Origin: Earliella scabrosa
Lineage: Eukaryota; Basidiomycota; Agaricomycetes; Polyporales; Polyporaceae
NCBI GenBank assembly: GCA_022605405.1
Contig: JABYQQ010000029.1
Location: 124,001 to 188,000, forward strand
Length of the DNA stretch: 64,000 nt
Reading direction: 5' to 3'
Position numbers and translations under genes: made by a program. Positions within the stretch are counted from its first letter, which is position 1. Every line of letters begins with the position of its first letter. Under the pieces are notes generated by a model. It worked only from the letters and a program-made list of their open reading frames with translations, did not search any database and was not told where the DNA came from. Shown piece after piece: positions 34,236 to 44,976 of the stretch.

Positions 34236-35500
34236 AATGTTTGGTGTTTTTAGGCTCCAGCGCTTATTCTCTCCTGCTCTTCTCCCTTTCCGTCCTCGAG
34301 TCTCTCGGTGCTTATCTTGGTCTGCTCTCGACAATCTACCTTTTCCAGTTTTCTGTCATGGGCAGCTGACGTGGCCTCCGTAAACCGTAGAGGATCTTGA
34401 CGACAAAAATCCAGACTCGCTCGCGTCGGAAGTCTGGCCAGGAAGCCAGGCGGGAGGACTCAAGAGGCTCAGCTGCGAGTCGGAGTAGATGATGTGAGTA
34501 TCATAATATGCTTGCATTCGTCTCCAATTGCGACAACATCACCGAACCACCCATTATACGAGTGACATGAGCCAAACATTTGCAGAGAGGAGGTCGTGTC
34601 ATCAACAGCGCACGCACTGCACGCCTGTAGTAAGTCATCGTCAGAGTGCTTTGCTACACATTGCTGAGCTCCCTGACGTGCGGTGGGTATATTGTGACTT
34701 TCCCCCGCATGACGGCATGTTTGGATGTGGTCAAACGTCAGGTGTGTAATAAGGCGTTACTCCAAGTACGAACCCAAAGACAGCTCTGCGGTCCGAAGCC
34801 ATGTTGCACCGTGTCGCTTTCTGTTGCAGTTTGATTGACAGTGGATCTGAGAGAGTTCATTGTTGTTTTACTGCTCTGGGCTTCCTTGCCTTGTACTGAT
34901 ACATCTTTTTGACTCTCATCAGGACACCGAACGAGGTAGGGTTTGCCGAAGCGTGCACTACTCTCTGTACCCTTGACCAGCTACTGGTAGCTACCGGAAA
35001 CAACTCGAGCCCTTCCGGGTAGAATTCGTCACGTCGTCCTGCCTGTCATGCTACGTGTATGATGAGCCCATGTGAGGACGCCGGCTCCGCCAGGTGAGAC
35101 TGAGGACTAAGGTACGTTCACGACCATCTCACCCGTGTCAACCTGTGTCCGCGTCATTTCTGTATGCCCTTAATTCCTGTGAGCAGTAGACGTGTCAATA
35201 TATGTCACCACATACCGCCTACCCAGGGTGATTGAAACGACGTCGATGTGTTGGACCATCACGGGTGACGACACCTCAACGCCTCCGGCCCGTTGCTAAC
35301 ATCACCTGCTCTCGCGGGCTTCTTCCTACCCCAACAGCTTCCCGATGACCTACGACTTCTCCATGGACCAACGGCGCATGCGACCCATCCTCGTACGCTT
35401 TGCACGGACCGGTCGTAGCACGTTCTCCGTCGGCGACCCGAGGTCCTGTGCCGAGCAGTATATGAACGTACGTTCTTGTAGGCAACTGTCAGCAGCCGTC
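34236..35500. other. Intergenic, upstream of GH10 gene
   Basis: No exon, RNA gene or repeat could be supported. The final part holds the leader of the GH10 gene; a short in-frame segment before 35501 contains ATGs in other frames only. A tatatg element at about 35200 could act in transcription but is not convincing. Confidence 0.5.
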
Positions 35501-37068
35501 ATGATCTCTCTGACACTCATACCTCTCTTAGCAAGTCTCCTCCTCGTGAAAGCTGCCCCTCCAGATCCGACCTCGGGCACTCGGGTTGGAGGATTCCGTC
35601 CTACAGGCCCCAACGCGGCAGCACGGGCAGCTGGAAAGCTCTACTTTGGTACGGCGACCAACACCGACGAGCTTCAGGACGAGGCGGACTACTTCGCGAT
35701 CCTGAACGATAACAGGATGTTCGGCCAGCTGACGCCGGCCAAGGCCATGAAATGGGTGCGTCTACCTCATTTCGCTGCCGCCGGGTCGGTCTCCCCGCGT
35801 GCTGACACCACCGCTCGCCACCAGAACAACACGGAGCCCGAGCGAGGCGTCTTCACCTTCGCAGAGGGGGATCTGTACATTGAGCTGGCGAGGAAGACCG
35901 GGAAGATCATGAGGGGTGCGCACTTCGTCCCTGTCGCTGATTGTGACCATGCGCGCCCTCGCTTACCTCGTTCGTGTAGGACACAACTGTGTGTGGTACA
36001 ACCGCATTCCCGCATGGGTAACGGAGACGGAATGGACTGCGCCCGAGCTCGCCGAGGTGGTGACGGAACACTGCTTCAACATCGTCCGCCACTGGCGAGG
36101 ACAAATGTGAGTACCTGCATACTCCGCAATATCGGATATCGCGCTCACTCCGAGCACAGTTGTATGTTCCTTTGTGCTTCGTGAGAAATTCTGCGCTGAA
36201 CTGGACGACCTTCCAGATAGCTGGGACGTCATCAACGGTGAAGGAGCATTGACCGTATCGTGCACCCGTGGCACTGACTGACAGCACGTCCCAGAGCCCT
36301 TCAACGACGACGGAACGTGGCGCGAGACGATCTGGTTCAACACCCTCAACACCACCTACATCCCACTGGCACTCCACGCAGCCCGCGCGGCCGACCCGCA
36401 CGCGAGGCTCTACATCAACGAGTACAACATCACCGGCACTGGTGCGTCTCCCTTTCCGCCTACCCTCACTCCCTGATCGTAGTCACCCTTCTCACTGAAA
36501 CCCTCTCCGCAGGCGCAAAGTCTACGTCGATGAAGACCCTCGTGCGCGACCTCAAGCGCGCCGGCGTCCCCCTCGACGGCGTCGGCGTCCAAGCGCACGA
36601 GACCGTCGGCCTCGTCCCTCCCCTCGCCGACATCCGGCGGAACCTCGAGGAGCTCGCTGCGCTCGGCGTCGAGCTCGCGATCACCGAGCTGGACGTCAAG
36701 TTCCCCGCGCTGCCGCCGACGCGCGCGGGGCTCGCGCAGCAGCGGCGCGACTACGAGACGATCGTGCGCGCGTGTGCGGACGTGCCGCGGTGCGTCGGGG
36801 TCACCGTTTGGGACTGGACGGACAAGGTGAGTGCTCGCCTGGCGGCACAGATCTAGATGTTGCGTATCACGTAGTATCGGTCTCATCGCTTGCGGTCAGT
36901 ATTCGTGGATCCCCGGGACGTTCCCCGGGACGGGCGATGCGTGTCCTTGTGATGTGGTACGTATGGGCGTGCCTCCCTTCGAGATCACTGATTGAGCTGC
37001 CGTTCATGTAGGACCTGAGGCCGAAGCCCGCGTTTTATGGCATTATTGATGGGTTCGAGGGCAGATAG
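35501..37068 (+). CDS. Secreted GH10 glycoside hydrolase (endo-xylanase family)
   Basis: Nine exons encode 356 residues: 35501-35755, 35825-35915, 35980-36106, 36160-36161, 36217-36237, 36295-36441, 36513-36826, 36900-36956 and 37012-37068. GH10 enzymes cut beta-1,4-xylan outside the cell. Residues 1-19 form a signal peptide (LTLIPLLASLLLVKAAP). The acid/base Glu166 lies in WDVINEPF, its codon split by an intron; the nucleophile Glu273 lies in ITELDV. VWDWTDKYSWIPG near the C-terminus is typical. There is no carbohydrate-binding module.

Oddities: exon 4 is 2 nt (TT), needed to restore IYSWDV. The usual ENxMKW is AKAMKW (residues 80-85) and the usual VWH is VWY (Tyr122), so three substrate-site residues differ. 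Catalysis is probably kept, with changed specificity. Confidence 0.9.
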
Positions 37069-37094
37069 TCTCGAAGTCAACTGGGTGAATTTGC

Positions 37095-37473
37095 TCCCGC
37101 ATACCTCACTCTCGTATAGCGGTGTCGCGTTCCGCTATAATGCAAACTTCATGGCGTTACTAATCTGCCCGAAGTATTGCTGACGTCGCGAGCTGCTCCT
37201 CCGAGAAGTTGACCTTTGCCCTCCCACTGCCAGATGCCCATACTGACCAAGCAGTGCTGCCCAATGCTGACACAGTTCTGCCCAGTGCCGACACGGTCGA
37301 TTCGCGCAGTCACCTCGATCATCGACTTACATACTAAGCTCGTACTAGACCGAGCCTCAGTGATCCTTCACCGAACCTCAAGTGGTCCAGCCCGAGGCTG
37401 ACCAACATCGTCACGGCTCTAGACACCATCAAGCATTGTCGACATCCTAGAATCACTGTAGCGAGGATCCGCG
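37095..37473 (+). repeat. Dispersed repeat, copy 1
   Basis: This stretch is about 80-85% similar by eye to 51918-52488. Shared blocks include gctgacgtcgcgagctgctc, atactgaccaagcag, ttctgcccagtgccgacac and accgagcctcagtgatcc. It codes for nothing recognisable and ends where the F-box relic begins. Copy 2 carries about 190 extra bases in the middle. It may be an old non-autonomous element or a segmental duplication; no terminal inverted repeats were seen. Confidence 0.8.
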
Positions 37474-37496
37474 GCTCGCCGCCTGCTGAAGAGCTC

Positions 37497-38358
37497 TACA
37501 GCACTGCGGTGCCCATCAACTGGCTACGGCCTGAGTTGCTCCACCGTTTTCTTGTTGATCACTGCGGCTGCCCCGCTGCAACACTGTGGCCGCAGACAGC
37601 TTGAAATCTTCTTCGGCTCTCACAACGAGAGACTCAAGTCGCTATATCTCGACATCGTCCACTACGTGCTCCACCGGGCGCGGTTCCCCGCGCTCGCTCG
37701 CTTTGCGGTCGTTGGGATGTACGCAAAATATCCGAACTGGAACGCAAGCGGGTGGTGGAACATCGATGACCTCGTTTCATTCCTCGCGGGAAGCCCGCTC
37801 CTCGAGGAACTGTACGTTCTTGGTGTGGACATACACAGGAGCGCTGAGGCGCGCGATAGGGTCAACGGGCAGCGGACAGTTGCTCAGCCTCGGACAGTCG
37901 CCTTGAGGCGAATGCGACGCCTCGCCTTCGATGCGCACGGAGACTCGCAGTCGATCTTCTCTGCCATCCGACGAGTCACCTCCGCCATCATCGTGCCACC
38001 CTCGTGCCATCGCTACTACGCACCGCTCAAGACGTCTGGAGAAGACTCCATCGCGGCGCTGTTGGAGAGCCTGCCAGGGAACCGGCACTATACGTGGACG
38101 CGGCTCGACTGCTCAGGTCGGAACCTCATGCAGCGCGTCGGGGAGACAGGCTCGGTGTCCCTTCCCTCAGTCACATGCACGGAAGACTGGAAGGAGCTAC
38201 TTCCTCTCCCCTCGTCGTCGGCGCTCTTCGCACGCATTGAGGAGCTGTCGTTGTGTCTATACAAGCCTGACTACTTGCGACTAAGCGGCAGGCCCGTCTG
38301 CAGTTCCTGGAGTGATGAGTCGCCGTATTCTCCCAGAATCTGCAGACTGCCAGGGTAA
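37497..38358 (+). pseudogene. Decayed F-box gene copy
   Basis: From about 37512 one frame reads VPINWLRPELLHRFL, a damaged F-box matching LPINRLPPEILIYIF of the gene at 19647. From 37552 to 38358 another frame continues with Leu-rich repeats colinear with that gene: FLAGSPLLEELYVLGV against FLAGSPRLQELYLCGI, and VTSAIIVPPSCHRYYAP against ITSAIRMRPSCHRFFAP. The two parts are in different frames with much of the N-terminal domain missing, and the C-terminal end is cut short after the SLCLYKPDYL block. A frameshifted, truncated paralogue is the simplest reading. It directly follows the dispersed repeat. Confidence 0.75.
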
Positions 38359-38494
38359 GGCTTCGAAGAACTTTATACAAAGCTTCCAGGTCGATCAGCA
38401 TCGTGTCTTTCGCCCCAGACTCCCTCATGTCGTATTGCAGGGACAGGTAGTCTAGCCCACCATGAGGATGCAGCGCGGTCTGAAAACTCTGAGT

Positions 38495-38776
38495 CTAATA
38501 GCTGATCATTGACGCAAGCTTTCGCGCAGCGTCTTCGCATTCGGTCACATACCGAGTGTGCTCCTGCATTTCCGAGTCGGTGTCATTAGTGGCGCAGACT
38601 CGAGAAGTTGTTTGAATGAGACATACCTGATACATCATCGTCCATTCGCTTTGCGCGATGCTGTCCAGATAGGCAAGACGTTGATCATTCTCCTTGAAGG
38701 CATGCTGTATTGCCCGAGATATTACTGTGAGCTGACGAGCGTTGTCAGCAAACTTCTGTGCAGTGTTGGATGTCAT
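38495..38776 (-). pseudogene. 5' fragment of the helical family (F)
   Basis: The first exon-like frame begins with MTSNTAQKFADNARQL and ends ...WTMMYQ|gtatgt, like the WKELRQ|gtatgg end of exon 1 in gene E. After an intron-sized gap (about 55-60 nt) comes TRYVTECEDAARKLASMIS, matching exon 2 of the family (one short helix), but the next donor is gone and the frame stops at 38495. Exons 3 onwards are absent. It is divergently arranged with gene A, so it may be the remains of a divergent pair like B and C. Confidence 0.6.
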
Positions 38777-39044
38777 CGATGTCGCAGAATGACAGGTGGA
38801 AACATCTTGCCGTTCTTGGACTGGCACTCACCCGACATTGAGTGTATATATCATTCTTTTCCGTGTCACAAGACGGTCGGGAGAACGATTTCCAGCACAC
38901 TCTCGCATGTTGATAGCCTTTCATAAGCTGTGAACTTCGCCGATCAATTGACACCGGCGCATGCTTGAGAACGGTGGACCAGACACGCCCAGGCCTGGGT
39001 GAGCTGCGGTCCCGGATGCTAACGGCATACTCCGGCAGTTAGAT

Positions 39045-39051
39045 TATATAG
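39045..39051 (+). promoter_or_regulatory. TATA box of gene A
   Basis: TATATAG lies 59-65 bases upstream of the chosen ATG at 39110, a usual spacing for this window. It also supports choosing 39110 rather than the in-frame ATG at 39059, which is only a few bases from the box. Confidence 0.6.
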
Positions 39052-39109
39052 CCTCAGGTTGCCGCGCCGCGGTGCTGTCTGCAGAGCCTACGGTCATCTT
39101 TATAACGCT

Positions 39110-41215
39110 ATGGACAACATCTCGTCCAACCATGCGCACCGCGACGCGTCTAGCACGATCACTGGGTTCCCGGCTGGATCATGTCAGCGCACAGAAGAAG
39201 GGACCATTGAAGGTCACGCGGTGCCAAATCAACTTGAAGAACCCGAGTCTGCAACCTCGGCAGTGAGTTAACGACTTCAACATCTATCTTCCACACATAC
39301 ACTGGCACTCGCTCGGAACTTCTCATCCTTATTCGTTAAACTAGGTAGACAATCAGGAAGATCGTGCACTTTCCGAGATGTATGAACAAACCAAGCAGAA
39401 TATACTGGACCTTCCAAGAACCATTTCCGACACTGACCGTAACTTCAAGAAGGTGCAAGGCCTACTTCCTTCGGCAAACATCTCATTTGATTACAAGGCA
39501 ATCTGGAATGCCGAAGAGATGCAGAAGTTATGGCAGGCTTACCGGACGGTAAGGCATTACTTCGGGCAGGTTCCGGTACCCCTTCCCTGATACGTTCCCG
39601 TAGGAGTTCAAGAGATTGGTCCGAGAGAGTCACGACAGCGCGGTTCACGCTTCGGCATTAATGAACCGTTTGTGACCCTTCTTATCGAATGCTGTTTCTA
39701 TACGTTGACTTGGATTCCCGTAGATGTCGCGAACATGATTCTCGTCGACATCCAGCCAGACGGTTACGAAGACGTCCATCGTGAGCTGGGGCAATTCTGC
39801 AAAGTAAGTTGCGCTGTGGTTGCCTTGTAAACGTGATGTCGCGTGCACTGACTCGAGATGTATCCTTTCACCGTCGCGACGCAGCACTTTGAGCGACCGG
39901 CGAAAGACTTTCAAAAAGCCCAGGACGAGTGGGATGCGCTGCAAGAGCTTTTGGGAGAATTTAAGGAGCGGGTTGATAGCTCTCTCAAGCCGGGAATAGA
40001 ATCCGTCGTAAGTATGCATAAGGGAAAAGTGCAACAGGCGAGGATAGATTGCGAAAGTATGGATGAGAAGTCTCAGGCGTGAGTCCATTCCCTGGTCCGG
40101 CTATACTCAGGCAACTCATGTTGACTTCTCAGGGCTAGGTCAAAGGTACTTGTCGTCGGTCACACCTCCACTTACTCACCCACAGCACGGTGCAACAGGC
40201 CTCCAACAGCGACGTCATATTGACCATCGGCATTGGTGTCGCGGCGGTCGGGTGTCTCACGATCACAATGTGTGGCGGACTTGTAGCGCTCAAGGCTTTG
40301 TCTATGGCGACCAACACCTGGGTACTACACTTCTACTTTTTTAATATCAGGGAGGTAAGACGCTGACATACATCTCCTCCCCCTAGATATTCAGGACCGC
40401 CGCGGCGAATGTGAGTGCCATCGCGTCAGTCTCCGGCATTAGAACGGCATCATATGGCTCCTTGCTTTTAGAGAGGTGAGACGCTAACAGACAATTATTC
40501 CCCCTAGATATTGAGGACCGCTGCAACAGCGGGTGTGAGTGTCATCGTATCAGTCTCCGGCATTGGAACGGCAGTGCATGCTGACAATGAGTACCGCTCC
40601 GCACAAGGTCCGTTTGATACTAGAACCCGACATCATCTACATACGAAAAACGATGCTAACATCCTACTCGCATCAATATATAGAACTACGGCACGTCGTT
40701 TGTAGGCACAAGGCAGCGGCCAGATCGTCGCAGACAGAACATGCATCCCGTGTCGCATCTCTTGAGACAGTCATGGACGATATTGCCAAGATCCAATCAT
40801 CCATAGAGGCAATCAGCGAGAAGTTGAGCGTCATAATAGGGATCACCCACTATGTGCGTCCATTTCATTCACCGGACGTTATGAAGTTGTTACATACCCT
40901 ATGATTCGACAGCTCGAGACAGACATCAAGGGTCTCCAAAACAACCTTCAGCTCATTCTCTCACTCTCACCGACGCACTACAACCCGGTACGTCCTGATG
41001 ATTTGCTAGTAGTAGTGAGGAATCCGGCAAATTCATACATGCTGCAGAGGTTTCAGAGGAAGGTTGCGAATATCCGGGGGCTCTACAGTGCTTTGAGCAC
41101 GCTCTTACGTCTCTATGCGCAACAGCCACTGAAGAACGTGTACGGAGACGGAGAGACGAGCTCGAATCACGCAAATCCTACTCGATCCCCTTCCTTGCAG
41201 TTCACGTGGGTCTAA
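39110..41215 (+). CDS. Helical family member A, with hydrophobic hairpin
   Basis: Eleven exons: 39110-39262, 39345-39548, 39604-39667, 39724-39803, 39885-40078, 40133-40145, 40199-40321, 40508-40607, 40684-40853, 40913-40987 and 41048-41215; 447 residues, all phases consistent. Residues 1-236 are mostly predicted helix. Two hydrophobic segments (about 242-270, ILTIGIGVAAVGCLTITMCG; and about 283-303, AATAGVSVIVSVSGIG) form a likely membrane hairpin. A long heptad-like C-terminal part follows (AISEKLSVIIGI, then DIKGLQNNL). No named domain is recognised. Layout resembles alpha-helical pore-forming proteins (ClyA/HBL/XaxA), by architecture only; membrane damage or any target is unproven. The donor after exon 3 (gtttgt) is weak. 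Exon 6 is a 13-nt micro-exon shared by position with B-E. A duplicated exon copy lies in the intron 40322-40507. Confidence 0.75.
40351..40573 (+). repeat. Tandem duplication of an acceptor-plus-exon unit in gene A
   Basis: Unit 1 (about 40351-40449) and unit 2 (about 40472-40573) are roughly 80% identical: both run from gaggt(a/g)agacgct through ccccctag to ATATT(C/G)AGGACCGC and CTCCGGCATT(A/G)GAACGGCA. Unit 2 supplies exon 8. Unit 1 keeps a good acceptor and has gtgagt after 24 in-frame bases, so it could be a cassette exon, but it may also be silent. Confidence 0.75.
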
Positions 41216-41993
41216 TAGCTCGATGTTACGGTCAACCTCACCACCCCATGTCTTCTATCTGGTAGTTCTTCTATCTAACATTGCCCCGCTCTCGTAGGCC
41301 ATGATGTCACTCAAGTGTCTCATGCTCGAGTCGATTTGCAATGTATTGACGCGTACGTGCTATCCACGCGACTGGTCGCGATCTGAACCTTTTCCGATGA
41401 CCCGCACGACTCGGAGCAAATTCCCTACCTTTAGTCCTCAGGGCCCATGCCTGGCGGTCGACCATCCCCAGGTCGAAAGGCCTTGTCCGAGCTGCGTAAG
41501 GGCCGTGGATTGAGTCGCCGCCCCAAGCGCGTATCTACTGCAAGCAAGTACGTTAGGCTTAGATGCGGTGTAGTCGTCGACCACCGCTCGGCAAATTGTC
41601 CCGAGCGTACTGTGGTCCTGACTCCTTTGCGTCTGCCGTGATGCACTGGGGGATGTGCCTCGGAGGTGGTAGACTTAGGAGTAACAGAGTATACCGTATA
41701 ACCGCTCTATCGTTCCAGCTGCCGTGAAGTTGGTGTCGAGACGTGTGGTAGACTCGAAGAGCGCGTACCGTACGGCCGCTATAGCCCACTGCTGCTGGAA
41801 CACGCGATACCGTCAGTGCGCATGATACATTAGGGTGCCAACGGCTTTGAACTTACGTGTCCATCAAGCAATTCACACGTTGAGGGTTGCGAGATGGAGG
41901 GTTGCCAGCGCTCACTATGCAAGAAAAGGATGGGGACAGGATGGAGACGAGGATTGAGGAGGTCATCCACGCTCTCGCTACATTCCGTTTCCA
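41216..41993. other. Intergenic after gene A
   Basis: A 64-codon frame at 41447-41641 (MPGGRPSPGRKALSEL...) is Arg-rich and has no support beyond its start codon. No other signal was seen. Confidence 0.5.
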
Positions 41994-42276
41994 GTGGGCG
42001 TTACGCACCCGGCACAGCGGGTCTTGCATTTATCACTTGCCGCAATCCATTCCTCTCGTTTCCGCGACCATGGTGCGACATGGAGGAGCTCGTGGTCCAG
42101 GCAGAGTTTGCACGAGCTCGCGCTGCAGTTGGGTATTTCTGAAGTCGAGTCTTTCGATACTGATCAAGTTGTTTGCTTGCAGGAACGCATCCATTTGTCG
42201 CTTGAGGAACGTCGTCTGGACAGCCCCGTGGGTTGTGCACCCGGCCAATCAGCCTCACACCTTCTCCTCGCACCGT
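41994..42276 (+). other. Exon-like open frame, unknown
   Basis: The frame contains LHELALQLGISEVESF and VVCLQERIHLSLEERRLDS, of a composition unlike chance translation, and ends at CC|gtgagt, a good donor. An acceptor-like cggcacag precedes it near 42015. I could not find a partner exon or a family. It may be part of the relic that has polo-box similarity at 42860-43140 on the same strand, or of a lost gene. Confidence 0.25.
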
Positions 42277-42859
42277 GAGTTCCTTCCAACGTCAACATTC
42301 AACATTCACACCAAAGGCATGCGCACGTCCGGCGTCGTACATCTCAGCCCGCGTCCTGCATGGAGCACTTATGACTCGACGAGCTGCGCTTCATGTGAAC
42401 TCCGTGATCGACGCGGGCAAGCGCAGACGCACCTCCTGCGGACGGCCAACCATCAAACGAAGGGTACCTCTTAGCTGAGTGAGTATGCAGTCGTGGCTGG
42501 AACCACCCAGATGTTGAGCTTACCGCGCAGATACTCCCTCCATTGCAAGACGACGAGTGTTACCGGCACCCGTGACAAGACCTCGACTCGGTGACGAAAG
42601 TGTTCGCCATGTCCTGGGTGTGAGATGGGCTACATCATGATGGACGGTCCGGTTATGTACGTTTGTACATGTCTGTTCACACTGTTTGCTCACTGCTGAC
42701 TCCATGTACGACAGTCGCTTCGCCTGCACCTCATCGAGACGCAACGGCGCCGCGTACATGGGCAGAAGAAGCACGATTGCTGCTACCGTCCCAAGGCTTC
42801 GAGTGGCCGATCATGGACTAACTATACGACACGGAAGCTTGCGACGGGCGTAGGCTCCC
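42277..42859. other. No supported feature
   Basis: Frames are short and unconvincing. The stretch between the exon-like frame and the polo-box relic might hold decayed Polo-kinase sequence but shows no motif I can name. Confidence 0.4.
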
Positions 42860-43140
42860 TGAACCGCTACTCGCGCAACCGTAGACGTGCTGCGATTCAT
42901 CTTCTACGATTACTCGAAGATCACCCTCTCCGCGCACGCGCTACAGGTCACGCACATCGACAGGCACTACAAACGCACCTCCTCCAAGACCTTGCCTACA
43001 TTAACAAGCCCGAACCTCGATGCGCATCGTGGACAACCTCAAGTTCCTTGAAGGTGTGCTCGACAATATCCTGAACGTCACCCAGAATCGGACCGCGGGC
43101 AGCGAGTCAGGCGGCAGCGAGGCCCCTGTTCCTGTTGCTG
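42860..43140 (+). pseudogene. Polo-box relic (C-terminal end of a Polo-like kinase)
   Basis: One frame reads FIFYDYSKITLSAHALQ followed by VTHIDRHYK, closely like the second polo box of fungal Polo kinases (FNFYDHSKVILS..., VTHIDKNY). From 43020 a second frame gives MRIVDNLKFLEGVLDNILN and a Ser/Gly/Ala tail, matching the C-terminal RLVDKLKYCKEVL helix and tail of such kinases. The two are out of frame and the kinase domain is absent nearby. Upstream, TNYTTRKLATGVGS faintly recalls the start of the first box (DYTNKYGLGYQL). It is a frameshifted, truncated relic. Confidence 0.6.
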
Positions 43141-43703
43141 CTCCTTCCCATGTAGCTGCGCAAGTACCTATCTACGCACTAACGCAAGCCCCATGCGCCC
43201 GCTCCTGGTCACTCGAATGCTCTGTCTGGGCTCCAGCCTCGCTAGAGGACGCCAGCCCACGCAGGATCCCGCGCCGTCTAGCGCGCCTCTCTCGCAGAGT
43301 CGCAACTCTCTCCTCTAAGATATCGGCGCAGCGATCAACTTGGTAAGTGCTCGCTCGCGCGGTGCAGGGAAACGCAGGCTCAAGAGCGTAGGAACGCGCC
43401 CCTTCCCTCACATCAATCGGTGGGTACCAACCGCCGACCGCGGTGCTCTTACGTCCCCATCCCTCCGACCGTGCTCTCGATGTGTCCGATCCTGCCTTAC
43501 GTGTCCTCCTCGGTCGCATCTCGATCGTACGCGCCGGTCCACACTGTGTACCCGGGGGTCAGTCGTACGCCATCGTCATACGCAAGATGAGCAAGGGAGA
43601 ACTTCCACTCTTGCTTCAATAAATGATACAGATACGCCGAAAGTCAAAACATAAATGCGAGAGCTAGACGAGTGAATACAGTTGTTGGGATGAGAGTATA
43701 AAC
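43141..43703. other. Intergenic before gene B's 3' end
   Basis: No exon or repeat could be supported. The right-hand part holds the 3' UTR of gene B. Confidence 0.5.
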
Positions 43704-44976
43704 CTAGGGAGCCACGTTACCGGATCGACCCATCGACTCCTTGGCATACTCCTCGAGCATCAGAGTGACATTCCTACAGAGATTGCGAGTATTTGAAAGC
43801 TTCGTTACGAACCTCTGGACATGCCGTATCAGTTATTCATGCCAGTACAATGGGGCTTGCATGACCCCCGATCCATTCGCACCTTCGGCGGGGCCTCGGG
43901 GTGCACGATAAGCTCCAGCTCGACCTGGAACTCGTGAAATGAAACATGAAGCTGCGACGTGCTCGCGTAAGCAAACATGAAACATTGTATGAATAAAGCG
44001 GAACTCGCCTCTCTCCATATCTGCGCGACGACATCTATGGTCGAAGAGAGCTGCTTACAGCTGCGTACGACCGCGTTGATCTACACAGTGATACAATGCT
44101 GCTTCAGCCGCGAGCTCTCAGCGATGATCGCCATGTCCTGGTGACTTGCCTCTTCCTTTGCTCTAGTTCACGCTTAGCACGAAACGTATGGGAAAGGCAG
44201 GGGTGTGTACTCACTGCTTCAGCTGGTTTTGGGGAGAGTCTGTACGCCTGTGTCTATCCGCGCGTTTTTGGGCATTGACACGTTCTTTGATCTTAGTCAT
44301 CAATTTCCCTGTCTCTATCTTCTCAACCCGTCTAACGTCGAGGTAGAGCCTGTTGAAGTTCTCGCGGATAGAGGCAGCAGTCGTACGTCTGGCCTCCAAC
44401 ACCTCACATCCCGGATCAATCGCGTCTGCTATGAAGCGACCCGAAGCCGGCGATGTGTGCTCACCTTGACGAAGAATAGTATCTCGTCCCTCAGAGACGA
44501 CACGTCGACGGCCACAGTATCTGGCGCAGGGACAATGGCGGCATATTCTATGGCCGATGTAAGCGATAGTGGAAGAACTGAAACACAGAGGCTTTGATAA
44601 CTCACGTTTCAGCACAGCTATAACCGGCTCCACGACCTCTTCATAGCTCTTGCCGAGAAGATCATCAAATGTCTGCACATCAATATGAATACAGCGAGAG
44701 TCACAGGCGGCGTTCTAATAGGATCACCTTGTACAGCCTGAGCCAACCTGTACCAAACTGCTCGGCCTCGACGATAGGAATGTTGAAGGGGATGTTGCAG
44801 ATCCGTTGTATGCCCACATCGACCTCTCGGAATGCTCGACGTATGTTCTGCACGGCGATGGTGAGATCTAGCTTGGGAGCGACGGTCTTCGGCTTTGCTT
44901 TGGACTCTCCCGAGACGATCTTCGTCCAGGAGGCCACCAATTTGTTCAGCTGCCAGTCTATGAGAGAGGGGGCCAT
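43704..44976 (-). CDS. Helical family member B, lacking the hydrophobic exon
   Basis: Exons on the minus strand: 44976-44728, 44672-44606, 44547-44465, 44402-44215, 44162-44150, 44080-44009, 43951-43883 and 43814-43704; 283 residues, phases consistent. The start MAPSLIDWQL is like MAPSFLERHP of gene D. Exons 1-4 match D in phase and in landmarks (LYK| end of exon 1, DEILFFVK| end of exon 3). The 13-nt exon 5 is followed by a GC donor (gcaagt), and exon 6 goes straight to CKQLSSTIDVVAQIW, the conserved C-terminal helix. The hydrophobic segment of A, C and D has no counterpart. A second GC donor (gcgagt) ends exon 6. Alternatively, splicing I could not see restores a longer form. It shares a 466-bp divergent promoter region with C. 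Confidence 0.65.

Noticed and set aside
41447..41641. 64-codon Arg-rich open frame as a small gene
   Set aside because: No TATA box, splice site or family resemblance; length is within chance for this GC content.
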